Positions 21,018 through 33,816 of a DNA stretch of 64,000 nucleotides are shown here, piece by piece. Source of the stretch: Mya arenaria (lineage: Eukaryota; Mollusca; Bivalvia; Myida; Myidae); NCBI RefSeq assembly GCF_026914265.1, contig NC_069124.1, forward strand, positions 85,026,915-85,090,914. Direction: 5' to 3'. Below the pieces are notes generated by a model. That model saw nothing but the letters and a program-made list of their open reading frames with translations. It made no database searches and was not told where the DNA came from. Position 1 is the first letter of the stretch. The number at the start of each line of letters is the position of its first letter. The translations under genes were made by a program, and so were the position numbers.

Positions 21018-24000
21018 ATGGGGAGCCAGCAAAGTGGGCTAGGCGGCAATCTGCTGCCATCCACATGTGTGCAGGGACGCCGCCGCAGCCTTCAACACCA
21101 GGTACACATATGATTTATTATGTTCATAAATAAGAACACTATTTGAACTATTTTATCTAGAAACAAATACTACCATAAATGGGCTATTTCAAAAACAATG
21201 GCTAATTTGAGTATTTCGTAAATAAAATGAATAATTTTCAAATAATCATCATTTCTTCTGTCCCATATCTTGTATTTCTGTGTCATCTAAAAGTCTGGGA
21301 AGTTTGACTAAATTAGCTTCAGCGGAAAAAAAGTTATGCAAAAAAAACATGCCAATATTGTCAGGAGTGTAACAAAAAAACGTGACACTTTACAAAATAC
21401 ACTCAATTTAAAGCATTACTGTAAACAACATTGGCGAATGACAATGTAATAACTATATTTACCAAAAAAAACACATATGTTGACCTCAAGGTGATATAAA
21501 AATTTAAGCAATATTCTAATATTTATGCATGAAATATTACTGATACTGATAATGTGTGTTTTAATTTTTTCCACATTTTTTTTTTCTTAAAAAAAGCTCT
21601 TTTTAAAGTATAGCTCGGATGAATTATCATATAACTTACAATTTATTTATTTAAAGTTCAGGATAATATATCATTATTACATGGGTACAATATCTTTTGT
21701 GTGTTATTACTCTTGCTGTTGTTTAGCTTTCTAGAAATATGCTGACCTAAAAATGTCAGGAGTGTAACATTTGATATAAAATGAAACACAGTGTGTGGGA
21801 ACAGTTAAAAAATGTACTAATAAGGGTGTTTCCTGGAAGCGTATGTCATGGAGTGATAATAAGAAATGATCATCTCTGAAGATAGTGATTGGTTACTGAG
21901 CATGTAGATACTCAGGAGTGTAACATTTTTTTGCAAATTTTTGGCATATTATTATATCATCATTTTTAGAAGTATTGCAGTATATTTGTACATATATATG
22001 TTAAGATTTCAAATGAGAAGTGAAGTATACATTTTGTCAATATGATGTAAATAAGGTAGGTTTAAACCATTAATGCCTATAAATGTTATCAAAAATGTTT
22101 GAATTTTAAGCAACTTAATTACTATGCAACTAATAGAAAAATCATACAGTGACAGACAATCAACAAATGGTATTTTTTGCTACAATGAGGCAAACTGATG
22201 ACCCTGTTCTATAATTTAATTAATTTAAAACTATGTGACTTTAATTTTCAGCATAACTGTTGACATGTCCTTCAATGTTAACACTCCTGACCAAATATTG
22301 GTTATGAGTGTGAATACTATTTTTTTACAGATGAAATATCATAGAAAATAGGGGCAAATTAATTGTAAGCCTTCCAGGTTTCAAAGGGGCACAAAGAAAC
22401 AAGAAAAGTTTAAATACAAGGAAGAAAGTCACTAGAACTACATCAGAGGAAAGAATTAAGAAATACAGAGAAAATCTTAAAAATGATGATGTTCAAAATT
22501 AGTTTTAAAAAATGAACAAGGAATAAGAAAACACAGGAAACATGAGAAGCAAGCAAAACTCAGAAAAATAGCTGTGTTATGAAGAATCTTTTAGAAAACC
22601 CCAGAGCTTGGGCCAAAACAATAAAGCTTTTATTGAATAAGGCAACTGCTCACAGACGATCAAAGCGGTTGACAAAGATGACCATGAAGTTGTGGAGGAA
22701 ACCCTTGAAGTAAGCAAAGTAAGCCATCCAAAAGTATGAGAACAAAAATGTCAAAAGTAAGTTGGCATCTGCAAACAAGAAAAATAGTTAGGCCAGAAGA
22801 AAGTCATGTCTTAATAGAAACATGAAGAGGAAAGATACTCAATTGAAAGTACACTGTCAAAACCATAGCATATAAAGCAGTTTGGGAAGATAAGCTGTAC
22901 AGTTCTTCTCTTGAAAGCAATTCCAGAATAATGCCCAACAAAAAAGACACCTTGCATATAAATGGAAGTCATGTACCAGGTAACCTAAATGCCAATTACT
23001 AAGTCCAAAACTGAAGTCTAGAACAGCAGATAAATGAATCGAAAAAGGCAGCCAAGGCAAATTCACTGACCATAGAGAGCTGTCTGACATATCAGTATGA
23101 TAATGTCCTTTTGACACTATACCTGGGACTGTAAGAATTGGGGTGCGGACTAATATTCATAATCTGTATGAGCCATTTCTTTCAATTTGTACCGGATCAT
23201 TTTGTGGATGATAATTTGACAGTTAATGCAGAAAGAAGTCTCTACAGTGACACAGAGGTGACATCACTTTATTGATATTGTGGCCACAACTTAGTAACTA
23301 AAAAAAATGAGGGCACAGCTTAGTAACTTTGTTGTGGCCATGACTTATTAAATCGTGGCCTCAACATAGTAATTAATAGTTGTTACTTAGTTGTGGTCAC
23401 AAGTTACTAAATTGTTGCCACGGTTTAAGTTGGGGCCTCATATAAGATACTAGGTTGTGGCCTCAAGTTACAAAGTTGGTGACACAATTTACTAAGTTGT
23501 GGCCACAATATATATCAAGTGTCACGTTAGTGCCACTATTTTAATGTAAATCTCTTTACGTAGCAAAGGTAAAATAAATATTCAACACTAGATGTGCAAT
23601 AAATTTATATTATTACCGGGTAAATTATTCATCAGATATGAAAGGACAGATATTTTATGTACGTGTTGTAAAATAAGACTTTCTAATTAACAAAAAAAAT
23701 ATGTCTTAAAAGTGGATGACCGCTCAGATATTTAGATCAGATTTATGCAGTGAGCTACCTTCAATGGGATGTACACCTGATCAAATGCAGATGATATATC
23801 ATGGCCATCCCAAGAATGATATACTAAGAAAACCATCACTGCCAACACTTATGTCTCAGTTTGGGGTTAAAATTGAAAGTTGATACATAGTAACTTGAAC
23901 TTAAAATATTTTGTCAGGAGTGTAACAATTCGGAACACTTGTATTAAGTTACTTACACTGAATACCATTAGTTAAATGAAATCAAAGTGTTACTGTTGAA

Positions 24001-27000
24001 GCACTTAACTGTTATTTCAATTGAGTTTTGCAATTTTTTACAAGTTGAGCAAGAATTAAGTAACAGTAACACTTTTGTATGTTTTTGAAAAACCTTTCTC
24101 AGATTATGTAAAATCCCAATTTGTCAATGCTAAATTTGTTTTATAATGTTTCACTGGCTATCAAATACTTTGTAATTGCATTTCCTTTGATTTATACTGA
24201 GAAATTTTAAGTGAAATCTATTTAATGGTTGTAATCTACATATGTCAGGAGTGTAACAATTTCTTAAAATATTGTTCCTGTTTTTATTTTTCTTCTGTGA
24301 AGTGAAATCATAATGCCTCATATGATGTTTCTGTGAATGTTACTTGTTGTTGTTTAAATTCTATGAACATGTATTTTTTTTTTAATTTAATTGCACAATT
24401 TGAATAGAAAAAAAAAAAAATGCCTTTGAATATCACATTTCATTGGTAAAAAAAGTACAACAAATCAATTTTTTCAGAAAATTGGAGCGACTGAGTAAAT
24501 TCAACAATCTATTAATGTATGCTGACATTAGAGCTACTAAAATAATAATTGGGAGACATGTTAACTCAGGTTATTTCAAGAAAAAATGACATTAAAGGTG
24601 TTCATGTATTTGGTGTTTTTATTCCATGCTTAGTTTATTAAAAGTTTGATAAAAATGTTAATATGAGTTGTTTTCTCCATTCAAAACCTATTTTGCACAC
24701 TACAAAGATTGTTCATCAAAACTAGGCATACAGCCTTGTATTTAATTATGATTTAAATTTAGACCATTTTTCAACTTTTCTTACCATTTTTTTGAAATAG
24801 CCCAAATATGAACAATATTTATACAGCTGTGCAAAAAGTGTTGGTCATACAGTTGTATAACCCTCTAGTACCATCTGTTGTGTGATTATAAATTGCTAGA
24901 TGAACATGCATGCTCCAGTTCATATAGCACAATGACAAGAATCAATCTTTTTTGATATAGTAACTTTTAGATTAATGCTGTACCTGTATTCATTCAATTA
25001 ACTTTAAATGGAATAACAAGTCTAAATATAATACTCTTACAAGTGCTTGGCAAAAAAACAAAACAAGCCTTGCTATATAAAATACAGAATTTTAGAAAGC
25101 CTGGAGAATATTTTACATTTATTAGTGCAGGGTTCATGGGCTTATTGTTTCCTTATACAGATAGAGGAGCAAGTTGGGATGTATTTTCTTTGGACAATTT
25201 TTAGGCCAAAGGACAACTGGTTCTTGACATTGTAAAAAGCAAATGTATTACCAAATGTTTAATTTGTTATTTTAATATCAAAGAAATCTGTTTAAATAGT
25301 GATCTATGAAAAAAATGATTACTAATTATGCTTTATTATATTGCCTTCGGGTGGTTTATAGAGATCAGTGAAATAGAATTAATATTTCACTGTTTCTAAC
25401 AGTGAAAATATCAATTTGATATTTTTCATTGTTTTGAAATTTTGGCCCGCTAAAATCAAAAGTCAATGCGTACAGGGCTGGGACAAAATTTCAACAACTT
25501 CATTTCCAAAATGATGTTATGTGTGAATACAAATTGGCGTTGTTATTTTAAAAGTGTAATTAAATTACTTTTAATTGCAATTTTAGGGATATAAAGAAAA
25601 GAAAAATTGTTTGTTTCAGTGTAAGATAGCAATATATTTCACCTCATGAACACTAGAAGTGAATATTTCACTCATGGTTAAGCCACTTGTGAAAGGTAAA
25701 TTTTGGTGCTCACTTGGTGAAATATATTACGATCTTACACTCTGGGTACAAACAATTATCCTCTTTATCATCATTTTTTTAAAGTCTTAATATAAAAAAG
25801 AGACTGATGTTACATAAGTGACAGATACATGTACATGTATGTTACCTTATGAGGATTTCATATTTAATCTATTCTTAAATTTATTGATATTTTTTCAAAG
25901 GTCAATCGTTGTTTCTAATTCTTATATATATCCAATATATGTGTGAGTAAGCATGTTTCTTTTAATTACATGTATATATAAATTATGGTACTGAAGAAAA
26001 TATTTAGGGAAAGAAATAATCAAAACTTGAAAAGAGTTCTTGTATGTTTCCATTTTAGGATCCTTAAAAAAGACATTTGTTTTTGGTCTAAGAAATTAGA
26101 TATTTCTTTGTATGTTGGTATAACAATAAATCAATTTGTTCATAAATCAGTCTTTGTTTACATTGTTGTAATCCTTTGTACATGTTAAGGTATATAGCTA
26201 GGTCTATATCACATTCTTTGTGATATTGAAACGGAATATAAATCATGAACAGATATGTAATGGCAGACACAGGTACATCAAACGTATGAAAAAAATCTGA
26301 AGAATAATTAGTTCTTAGTAAAAAGCTGAACTATTGCAACTGGGTCATGTACAAAATGTTTTAAAAAATAGCTCATAATGAAAACAAACACTGCACTTCT
26401 GTGGAATGTTTTATTTCCTGTTTCAATCAGTTGTCGCATCCTAACAAAAATAAAGTAACTAGTGCACTTAAGAAGAATGCAATGTATGGTACATGAAGAG
26501 AAATGTAAATATCAGTCAAGAAGACACATTTATAAGTGCATATAAGCGACAATAGTTTCCTCTTTGAAACTGCCGCTGTTATGTATCTGGTACTATTACG
26601 TGCTGTCTATCATTGATCAGTTCTGGTAAATGCTAGTAGATGTATCCCTGCTCTTACCTTGTATTTGACACATTTGACAACTTGCTTTGGTTGGTGCCAT
26701 ACATTTGGGTAGTCTACATTTACAAAATACATGTTACATATCTGTTGTGTTATAAAGAATTGGCAATACTTTTATAAAAGATGATTCCTATATAATAATG
26801 CAAATGACTAAACTTTGTGTGCCAAAGATGTGTTTATGTTAAAAGGTGATATAAATGCCCATCCGATACTCCATTAGTACGGAGGATATAGATGTTTTCA
26901 AGCCTTTCTTATAACTTCTTTAAACTAGTGCAATTTATCTTAAGCATGTTTGATTGAGATATTTAAACATCAGAATGCCCCTGAATTGAAATTTATATGA

Positions 27001-30000
27001 ACAAGAGTGGTCACAGACAGCTATATGCCCCGCCTCATGGGGGCATTTTTTGTAACGAAAGCCAATCAATGGTAAGGGTAGTTTCTCAGGAACATACCAA
27101 ATGCGTAAAATTAAGAAAGGGCAATAACTCTTTCAAAAAAGGTCAAATTGTAAAAGCCTGACAATATGCGCTGCGTCACTATAATCATAAATGTAAGAGG
27201 AGTTGTGAAGAAACCAATTTTAAATGTAAAATAATGATAGGGCAATAACTCTTTCAAAAATGGTCGAATCACGAATGCCCGAGAATATGCGCTGCGTCAC
27301 TATATAGTCATCAATCTGTGAAAGTTTGGTAGAAATTGCATGAAAAACGTAAGAGGAGTTGCAAAGAAACCAATCTTAAATGTAAAATAAGCAAAGGGCA
27401 ATAACTCTTTCAAAAATGGTCGAATCGGGAAAGCCCGACAATATGCGCTGTTTCACTTAATGATCATCAATCTGTGAAAGTTTGGTAGAAATCGCATGAG
27501 AAATGTAAGAGGAGATGCAAAGAAATGAATGTGGGACGGACGAACGCACACACACACGCACGCACACACACATGCACGCACAGAATTGCCCCTACCATTA
27601 TTATATCCCCTCGCCTTTTCAAGGCGGGGGATAAAAAGCATGCAGAGTGTGATGAATTAAGGCACAACAACAATCCCCTGTATGATAGGTGTACAATAGA
27701 ATGTACCTCCCACAATTCCCTGTATGAAAGGTGTAGAATGTACCTCCCACAATCCCCTGTATGATAGGTGTAGAATGTACCTCCCACAATTCCCTGAATG
27801 ATAGGTGTAGAATGTTCCTCCCACAATCCCCTGAATGATAGGTGTAGAATGTACCTCCCACAAGCCCCTGTATGAAAGGTGTAGAATGTACCTCCCACAA
27901 GCCCCTGTATGAAAGGTGTAGAATGTACCCCCCCCCCACAATCCCCTGTATGAAAGGTGTACAATGTACCTCCCACAATCCCCTGTATGATAGGTGTAGA
28001 ATGTACCTCCCACAATCCCCTGTATGATAGGTGTAGAATGTACCTCCCACAAACCCCTGTATGAAAGGTGTAGAATGTACCTCCCACAATCCCCTGTATG
28101 ATAGGTGTAGAATGTACCTCCCACAATCCCCTGTATGATAGGTGTAGAATGTACCTCCCACAATTCCCTGTATGAAAGGTGTACAATGTACCTCGCACAA
28201 TCCCCTGTATGATAGGTGTAGAATGTACCTCCCACATTCCCCTGTATGATAGGTGTAGAATGTACCTCCCACAAACCCCTGTATGAAAGGTGTAGAATGT
28301 ACCTCCCACAATCCCCTGTATGATAGGTGTAGAATGTACCTCCCACAATCCCCTGTATGATAGGTGTATAATGTACCTCCCACAATCCCCTGTATGAAAG
28401 GTGTAGAATGTACCTCCCACAATCCCCTGTGGGATAGGCATACAATGTACCTCCCACAAGCCCTTATATGATAGGTGTAGAATGTACCTCCCACAATCCC
28501 CTGTATGAAAGGTGTACAATGTACCTCCCACAATCCCCTGTATGAAAGGTGTACAATGTACCTCCCACAAGCCCCTGTATGAAAGGTGTAGAATGTACCT
28601 CCCACAATCCCCTGTATGAAAGGTGTACAATGTACCTCCTACAATCCCCTGTATGATAGGTGTAGAATGTACCTCCCACAATCCCCTGTATGATAGGTGT
28701 AAAATGTACCTCCCACAATCCCCTGAATGAAAGGTGTACAATGTACTTTCTTACAATCCCCTGTATGATAGGTGTAGAATGTACCTCCCACAATCCCCTG
28801 TATGATAGGTGTAGAATGTACCTCCCACAATCCCCTGTATGATAGGTGTGGAATGTACCTCCCACAATCCCCTGTGGGATAGGTATACAATGTTCCTCCC
28901 AAAATCCCCTGTATGAAAGGTGTAGAATGTACCTCCCACAATCCCCTGTATGAAAGGTGTAGAATGTACCTCCCACAAGCCCCTGTATGAAAGGTGTAGA
29001 ATGTACCTCCCACAATCCCCTGTATGAAAGGTGTACAATGTACCTCCCACAAGCCCCTGTATGAAAGGTGTAGAATGTACCTCCCACAAGCCCCTGTATG
29101 AAAGGTGTACAATGTACCTCCCACAATCCCCTGTATGAAAGGTGTACAATGTACCTCCCACAATCCCCTGTATGATAGGTGTACAATGTACCTCCCACAA
29201 TCCCCTGTATGATAGGTGTAGAATGTACCTCCCACAAACCCCTGTATGAAAGGTGAACAATGTACCTCCCACTATCCCCTGTATGATAGGTGTAGAATGT
29301 ACCTCCCACAATCCCCTGTATGATAGGTGTAGAATGTACCTCCCACAATCCCCTGTATGAAAGGTGTAGAATGTACCTCCCACAATCCCCTGTGGGATAA
29401 GCGTACAATGTACCTCCCACAAGCCCCTGTATGATAGGTGTAGAATGTACCTCCCACAATCCCCTGTATGATAGGTGTACACTGTTCCTCCCACAATTCC
29501 CTGTATGATAGGTGTAGAATGTACCTCCCACAAGCCCCTGTATGATAGGTGTAGAATGTACCTCCCACAATCCCCTGTATGATAGGTGTACACTGTTCCT
29601 CCCACAATCCCCTGTATGATAGGTGTAGAATGTACCTCCCACAATTCCCTGTATGATAGGTGTAGAATGTACCTCCCACAATTCCCTGTATGATAGGTGT
29701 AGAATGTACCTCCCACAATCCCCTGTATGATAGGTGTAGAATGTACCTCCCACAATTCCCTGTATGATAGGTGTAGAATGTACCTCCAACAATTCCCTGT
29801 ATGATAGGTGTACACTGTTCCTCCCACAATCCCCTGTATGATAGGTGTAGAATGTACCTCCCACAATCCCCTGTATGATAGGTGTAGAATGTACCTCCCA
29901 CAAGCCCCTGTATGATAGGTGTAGAATGTACCTCCCACAAGCCCCTGTATGAAAGGTGTAGAATGTACCTCCCACAATCCCCTGTATGATAGGTGTACAA

Positions 30001-33000
30001 TGTACCTCCCACAATCCCCTGTATGATAGGTGTAGAATGTACCTCCCACAATCCCCTGTATGATAGGTGTAGAATGTACCTCCCACAATTCCCTGTATGA
30101 TAGGTGTAGAATGTACCTCCCACAATCCCCTGTATGATAGGTGTAGAATGTACCTCCCACAATCCCCTGTATGAAAGGTGTAGAATGTACCTCCCACAAT
30201 CCCCTGTGGGATAAGCGTACAATGTACCTCCCACAATTCCCTGTATGATTGGTGTAGAATGTACCTCCAACAATTCCCTGTATGATAGGTGTACACTGTT
30301 CCTCCCACAATCCCCTGTATGATAGGTGTAGAATGTACCTCCCACAATCCCCTGTATGATAGGTGTAGAATGTACCTCCCACAAGCCCCTGTATGATAGG
30401 TGTAGAATGTACCTCCCACAATCCCCTGTATGATAGGTGTAGAATGTACCTCCCACAATCCCCTGTATGATAGGTGTACAATGTACCTCCCACAATCCCC
30501 TGTATGATAGGTGTAGAATGTACCTCCCACAATTCCCTGTATGATAGGTGTAGAATGTACCTCCCACAATTCCCTGTATGATAGGTGTAGAATGTACCTC
30601 CCACAATCCCCTGTATGATAGGTGTAAAATGTACCTCCCACAATCCCCTGTATGATAGGTGTAGAATGTACCTCCCACAATCCCCTGTATGATAGGTGTA
30701 GAATGTACCTCCCACAATCCCCTGTATGATAGGTGTAGAATGTACCTCCCACAATCCCCTGTATGAAAGGTGTAGAATGTACCTCCCACAATCCCCTGTA
30801 TGATAGGTGTAGAATGTACCTCCCACAATCCCCTGTATGATAGGTGTAGAATGTACCTCCCACAATCCCCTGTATGATAGGTGTAGAATGTACCTCCCAC
30901 AAGCCCCTGTATGAAAGGTGTAGAATGTACCTCCCACAATCCCCTGTATGATAGGTGTACAATGTACCTCCCACAATCCCCTGTATGATAGGTGTAGAAT
31001 GTACCTCCCACAATTCCCTGTATGATAGGTGTAGAATGTACCTCCCACAATTCCCTGTATGATAGGTGTAGAATGTACCTCTCACAATCCCCTGTATGAT
31101 AGGTGTAGAATGTACCTCCCACAATCCCCTGTATGAAAGGTGTAGAATGTACCTCCCACAATCCCCTGTGGGATAAGCGTACAATGTACCTCCCACAATT
31201 CCCTGTATGATAGGTGTAGAATGTACCTCCAACAATTCCCTGTATGATAGGTGTACACTGTTCCTCCCACAATCCCCTGTATGATAGGTGTAGAATGTAC
31301 CTCCCACAATCCCCTGTATGATAGGTGTAGAATGTACCTCCCACAAGCCCCTGTATGATAGGTGTAGAATGTACCTCCCACAAGCCCCTGTATGAAAGGT
31401 GTAGAATGTACCTCCCACAATCCCCTGTATGATAGGTGTACAATGTACCTCCCACAATCCCCTGTATGATAGGTGTAGAATGTACCTCCCACAATTCCCT
31501 GTATGATAGGTGTAGAATGTACCTCCCACAATTCCCTGTATGATAGGTGTAGAATGTACCTCCCACAATCCCCTGTATGATAGGTGTAAAATGTACCTCC
31601 CACAATCCCCTGTATGATAGGTGTAGAATGTACCTCCCACAATCCCCTGTATGATAGGTGTAGAATGTACCTCCCACAATCCCCTGTATGATAGGTGTAG
31701 AATGTACCTCCCACAATCCCCTGTATGAAAGGTGTAGAATGTACCTCCCACAATCCCCTGTATGATAGGTGTAGAATGTACCTCCCACAATCCTCTGTAT
31801 GATAGGTGTAGAATGTACCTCCCACAATCCCCTGTATGATAGGTGTAGAATGTACCTCCCACAATCCCCTGTATGATAGGTGTAGAATGTACCTCCCACA
31901 ATCCCCTGTATGATAGGTGTAGAATGTACCTCCCACATTCCCCTGTATGATAGGTGTAGAATGTACCTCCCACATTCCCCTGTATGATAGGTGTAGAATG
32001 CGGTGTAGAATGTACCTCATACGATCCCCTGTATGATAGGTGTAGAATGTACCTCCAACAATCCCCTGTATGATAGGTGTAGAATGTACCTCCCACAATC
32101 CCCTGTATGATAGGTGTAGAATGTACCTCCCACAATCCCCTGTATGATAGGTGTAGAATGTACCTCCCACAATCCCCTATATGATAGGTGTAGAATGTAC
32201 CTCCCACAATCCCCTGTATGATAGGTGTAGAATGTACCTCCCACAATTCCCTGTATAATAGGTGTAGAATGTACCTCCCACAATCCCCTGTATGATAGGT
32301 GTAGAATGCAGTGTAAAATGTTCCTCATACAGTCCCCTGTATGATAGGTGTAGAATGTACCTCCAACAATCCCCTGTATGATAGGTGTAGAATGTACCTC
32401 CCAAAATTCCCTGTAGGATAGGTGTACACTGTACCTCCTACGAGCAGCAACAGCGCTAAAGCTTTGTTTTGTCCTTTCATGGCCTTTCTCCAAACTACAA
32501 TAACAATTGAGGCCATACATAAATATTAAAAGGCTGTTTTATAAGCTTGATGTCAAAACCTTTGAATGCAAGAAAAGTGTCTTTATATAAATGGATTAAA
32601 ATGAAGTGTGACCTCATGAAAATATCCATTTTCAGTGTAGAATGGATGTAATGCTCATTTCGACAACTGTGTCATCATTGTAAAGAGAACAAAGATGCAT
32701 ATTTACAAAATTTTGTATAAAGATATTTTTTTAAATGTATTTCAGGTTGGTCGCTATCGTTTGTTAAGCTTTGGTGAATCTGAGACTGCCAGTGTTGGAA
32801 GTACAGGGAACACCGATGAGGACGCAGCCTCCTTGCAATCTGAGGAGGCTGATAGTGCTTACAATGAGTGGCTTAGTGACACAGCAGAACTTGAAAATGT
32901 CATCCTTTCAGATGACATAGAACAGCTTCAGAAAATCTGTGATGAAAAGAAGATTGATATTAACATTCAGTTGAATGATAAAGGAGAAACAGCATTAATA

Positions 33001-33816
33001 CTTGCAGTGAAATTAAGCAAAATAGAAATGGTGAAAACTCTCCTGCTTACGTCAAATATTGACAGAAATTGCCTTAATGTTCAGTACTTCTCACCTTTAG
33101 ATGTAGCATTAGTGACAGCATTTGACAACCGGCTTGAACCACGGCAGACTGTGTGCTGGGAAATCATTGAGTGCCTTCTGCAAGTAGACGCGGAGCCCAG
33201 CAGCAAGGATGCCATGATGTACATTATCAGAACAGCATTAAAATACTGTGATGAAGAATTTATCTACAGACTCATTTTATTAGCCAAAGAATTCTCCAAC
33301 TCAACCATGTTACATGAGATCATGCTACAAAAGCTGCACAGACATCAGCCTGTCTACATTGAAAGTCTGGATCCCTTTTTTATCTGTATTTCAGAATTTA
33401 CAATCAAACTCCTCAAAAATGCAAATGGCAGCCGTCTGTGTGACATTGTGAACTCTATGATCTATTACCTGGACTCGTACTGGCACTGTAGAACGAACAA
33501 GATGACCACGTTCCAGAAGTTGATTCTATATGCTTCAGCAGCAGGCTGGGACTGGACCCCGCAGCAGATGGACTACATCAACAGGGTGTGTCCTTATCTC
33601 CTATCCCGCTGGTGCAAAATCCAAAAATTGTACCCTATTTCCTTGAGTCACCTTGCCCGGAAGTCGTTTAGGCTTAACACCCAGAGCCCCGTGCCGGAGA
33701 GCCTCCTGAGTCTGCCATACCGTGTGCCAGACGCCCTCAAGGACTACATCATGCTCAAGGATGTGGACGAATTTCTGGATGGTGATGAAATCAACATCAA
33801 GGACATCCGACTGTAA
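21018..33816 (+). CDS. Ankyrin-repeat / SOCS-box protein (ASB-like); large last exon certain, first exon probable
   Basis: The last exon, 32746-33816, follows a TTTCAG acceptor and encodes 356 residues. An acidic, Ser-rich start (ESETASVGSTGNTDEDAAS) is followed by at least one clear ankyrin repeat (NDKGETALILAVKLSKIEMV) and a helical middle. The C-terminal SOCS-box-like segment (PISLSHLARKSFRL...LPYRVPDALKDYIML) resembles the Elongin/Cullin-5 adaptor box of ASB proteins, so a substrate-receptor role in ubiquitin ligation is inferred. The best upstream exon is 21018-21101: ATG in context GTGATGG, 28 codons (start MGSQQSGLGGN), donor CAG/GTACAC, phase 0 as the last exon needs. Joined product: 384 residues. 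The join across 11.6 kb is inference and further exons could be missed. The intron carries a decayed transposon and the 37-bp minisatellite. I cannot assign an ASB number. Confidence 0.72.
21181..24803. mobile_element. Probable decayed DNA transposon with GGGCTATTTCAAAAA ends
   Basis: GGGCTATTTCAAAAA at 21181 is inverted at the right end (TTTTTGAAATAGCCC ending 24803); the flanks CATAAAT/CATATTT extend the similarity and AAAT could be a 4-bp target duplication. Interior at 22380-22600 has a decayed basic ORF on the plus strand (TTSEERIKKYRENLKNDD, then GIRKHRKHEKQAKLRKIA in another frame). Six copies of a TCAGGAGTGTAACA motif lie only within these limits. Lies in the proposed ASB-like intron, 80 bp after its first donor. 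Superfamily not assigned. Confidence 0.5.
23275..23520. repeat. Degenerate short tandem repeat around TTGTGGCCACAA
   Basis: About eight imperfect units of 25-32 bp built from GTTGTGGCC(A/T)CAA and CTTAGTAAC/TTACTAA blocks, inside the presumed transposon. Highly diverged, so old. Confidence 0.55.
24804..25604. other. No gene seen
   Basis: AT-rich presumed intron of the ASB-like gene without recognisable exon. The same applies to 25758-27000. Confidence 0.4.
25605..25757. mobile_element. Small MITE-like inverted-repeat element (about 153 bp)
   Basis: Ends AATTGTTTGTTTCAGTGTAA and AATTGTTTGTACCCAGAGTG read inward and continue as GTAAGATAGCAATATATTTC against GTAAGATCGTAATATATTTC, making near-perfect arms of about 40 bp. 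No coding capacity. Confidence 0.65.
27005..27640 (+). mobile_element. Tandem-core element, about four units of 110-150 bp
   Basis: Landmarks GGGCAATAACTCTTTCAAAA, AATATGCGCTGCGTCACTAT and GTAAGAGGAGTTG repeat. A 5' ATGCCCCGCC...GGGGGCAT segment is answered at the 3' end by a (CACA/CACG)n tract and hairpin CGCCTTTTCAAGGCG before GGGATAAAAAG. Immediately abuts the 37-bp minisatellite. Confidence 0.75.
27662..32440. repeat. 37-bp minisatellite, about 129 units
   Basis: Unit core TGTATGATAGGTGTAGAATG plus TACCTCCCACAATCCCC. Because 37 is not a multiple of three and the minus-strand unit contains no stop in any frame, all minus frames stay open, giving a 1260-codon artificial frame at 28464-32246. 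Variant units (CCCTGTGGGATAAGCGTAC at about 29390, 30205 and 31165; TGTACACTGTTCCTCC) recur at multiples of the unit (about 22 and 26 units), showing higher-order block duplication. Runs at 31999 and 32310 carry a short partial unit (GAATGCGGTGTAGAATG). Lies in the probable ASB-like intron, ending 0.3 kb before its last exon. Confidence 0.95.

Noticed and set aside
28464-32246. 1260-codon minus-strand frame (and overlapping long frames at 27467-31938)
   Set aside because: Pure product of the stop-free 37-bp unit in rotating frames; no domain, no splice context, and all three frames are equally open.
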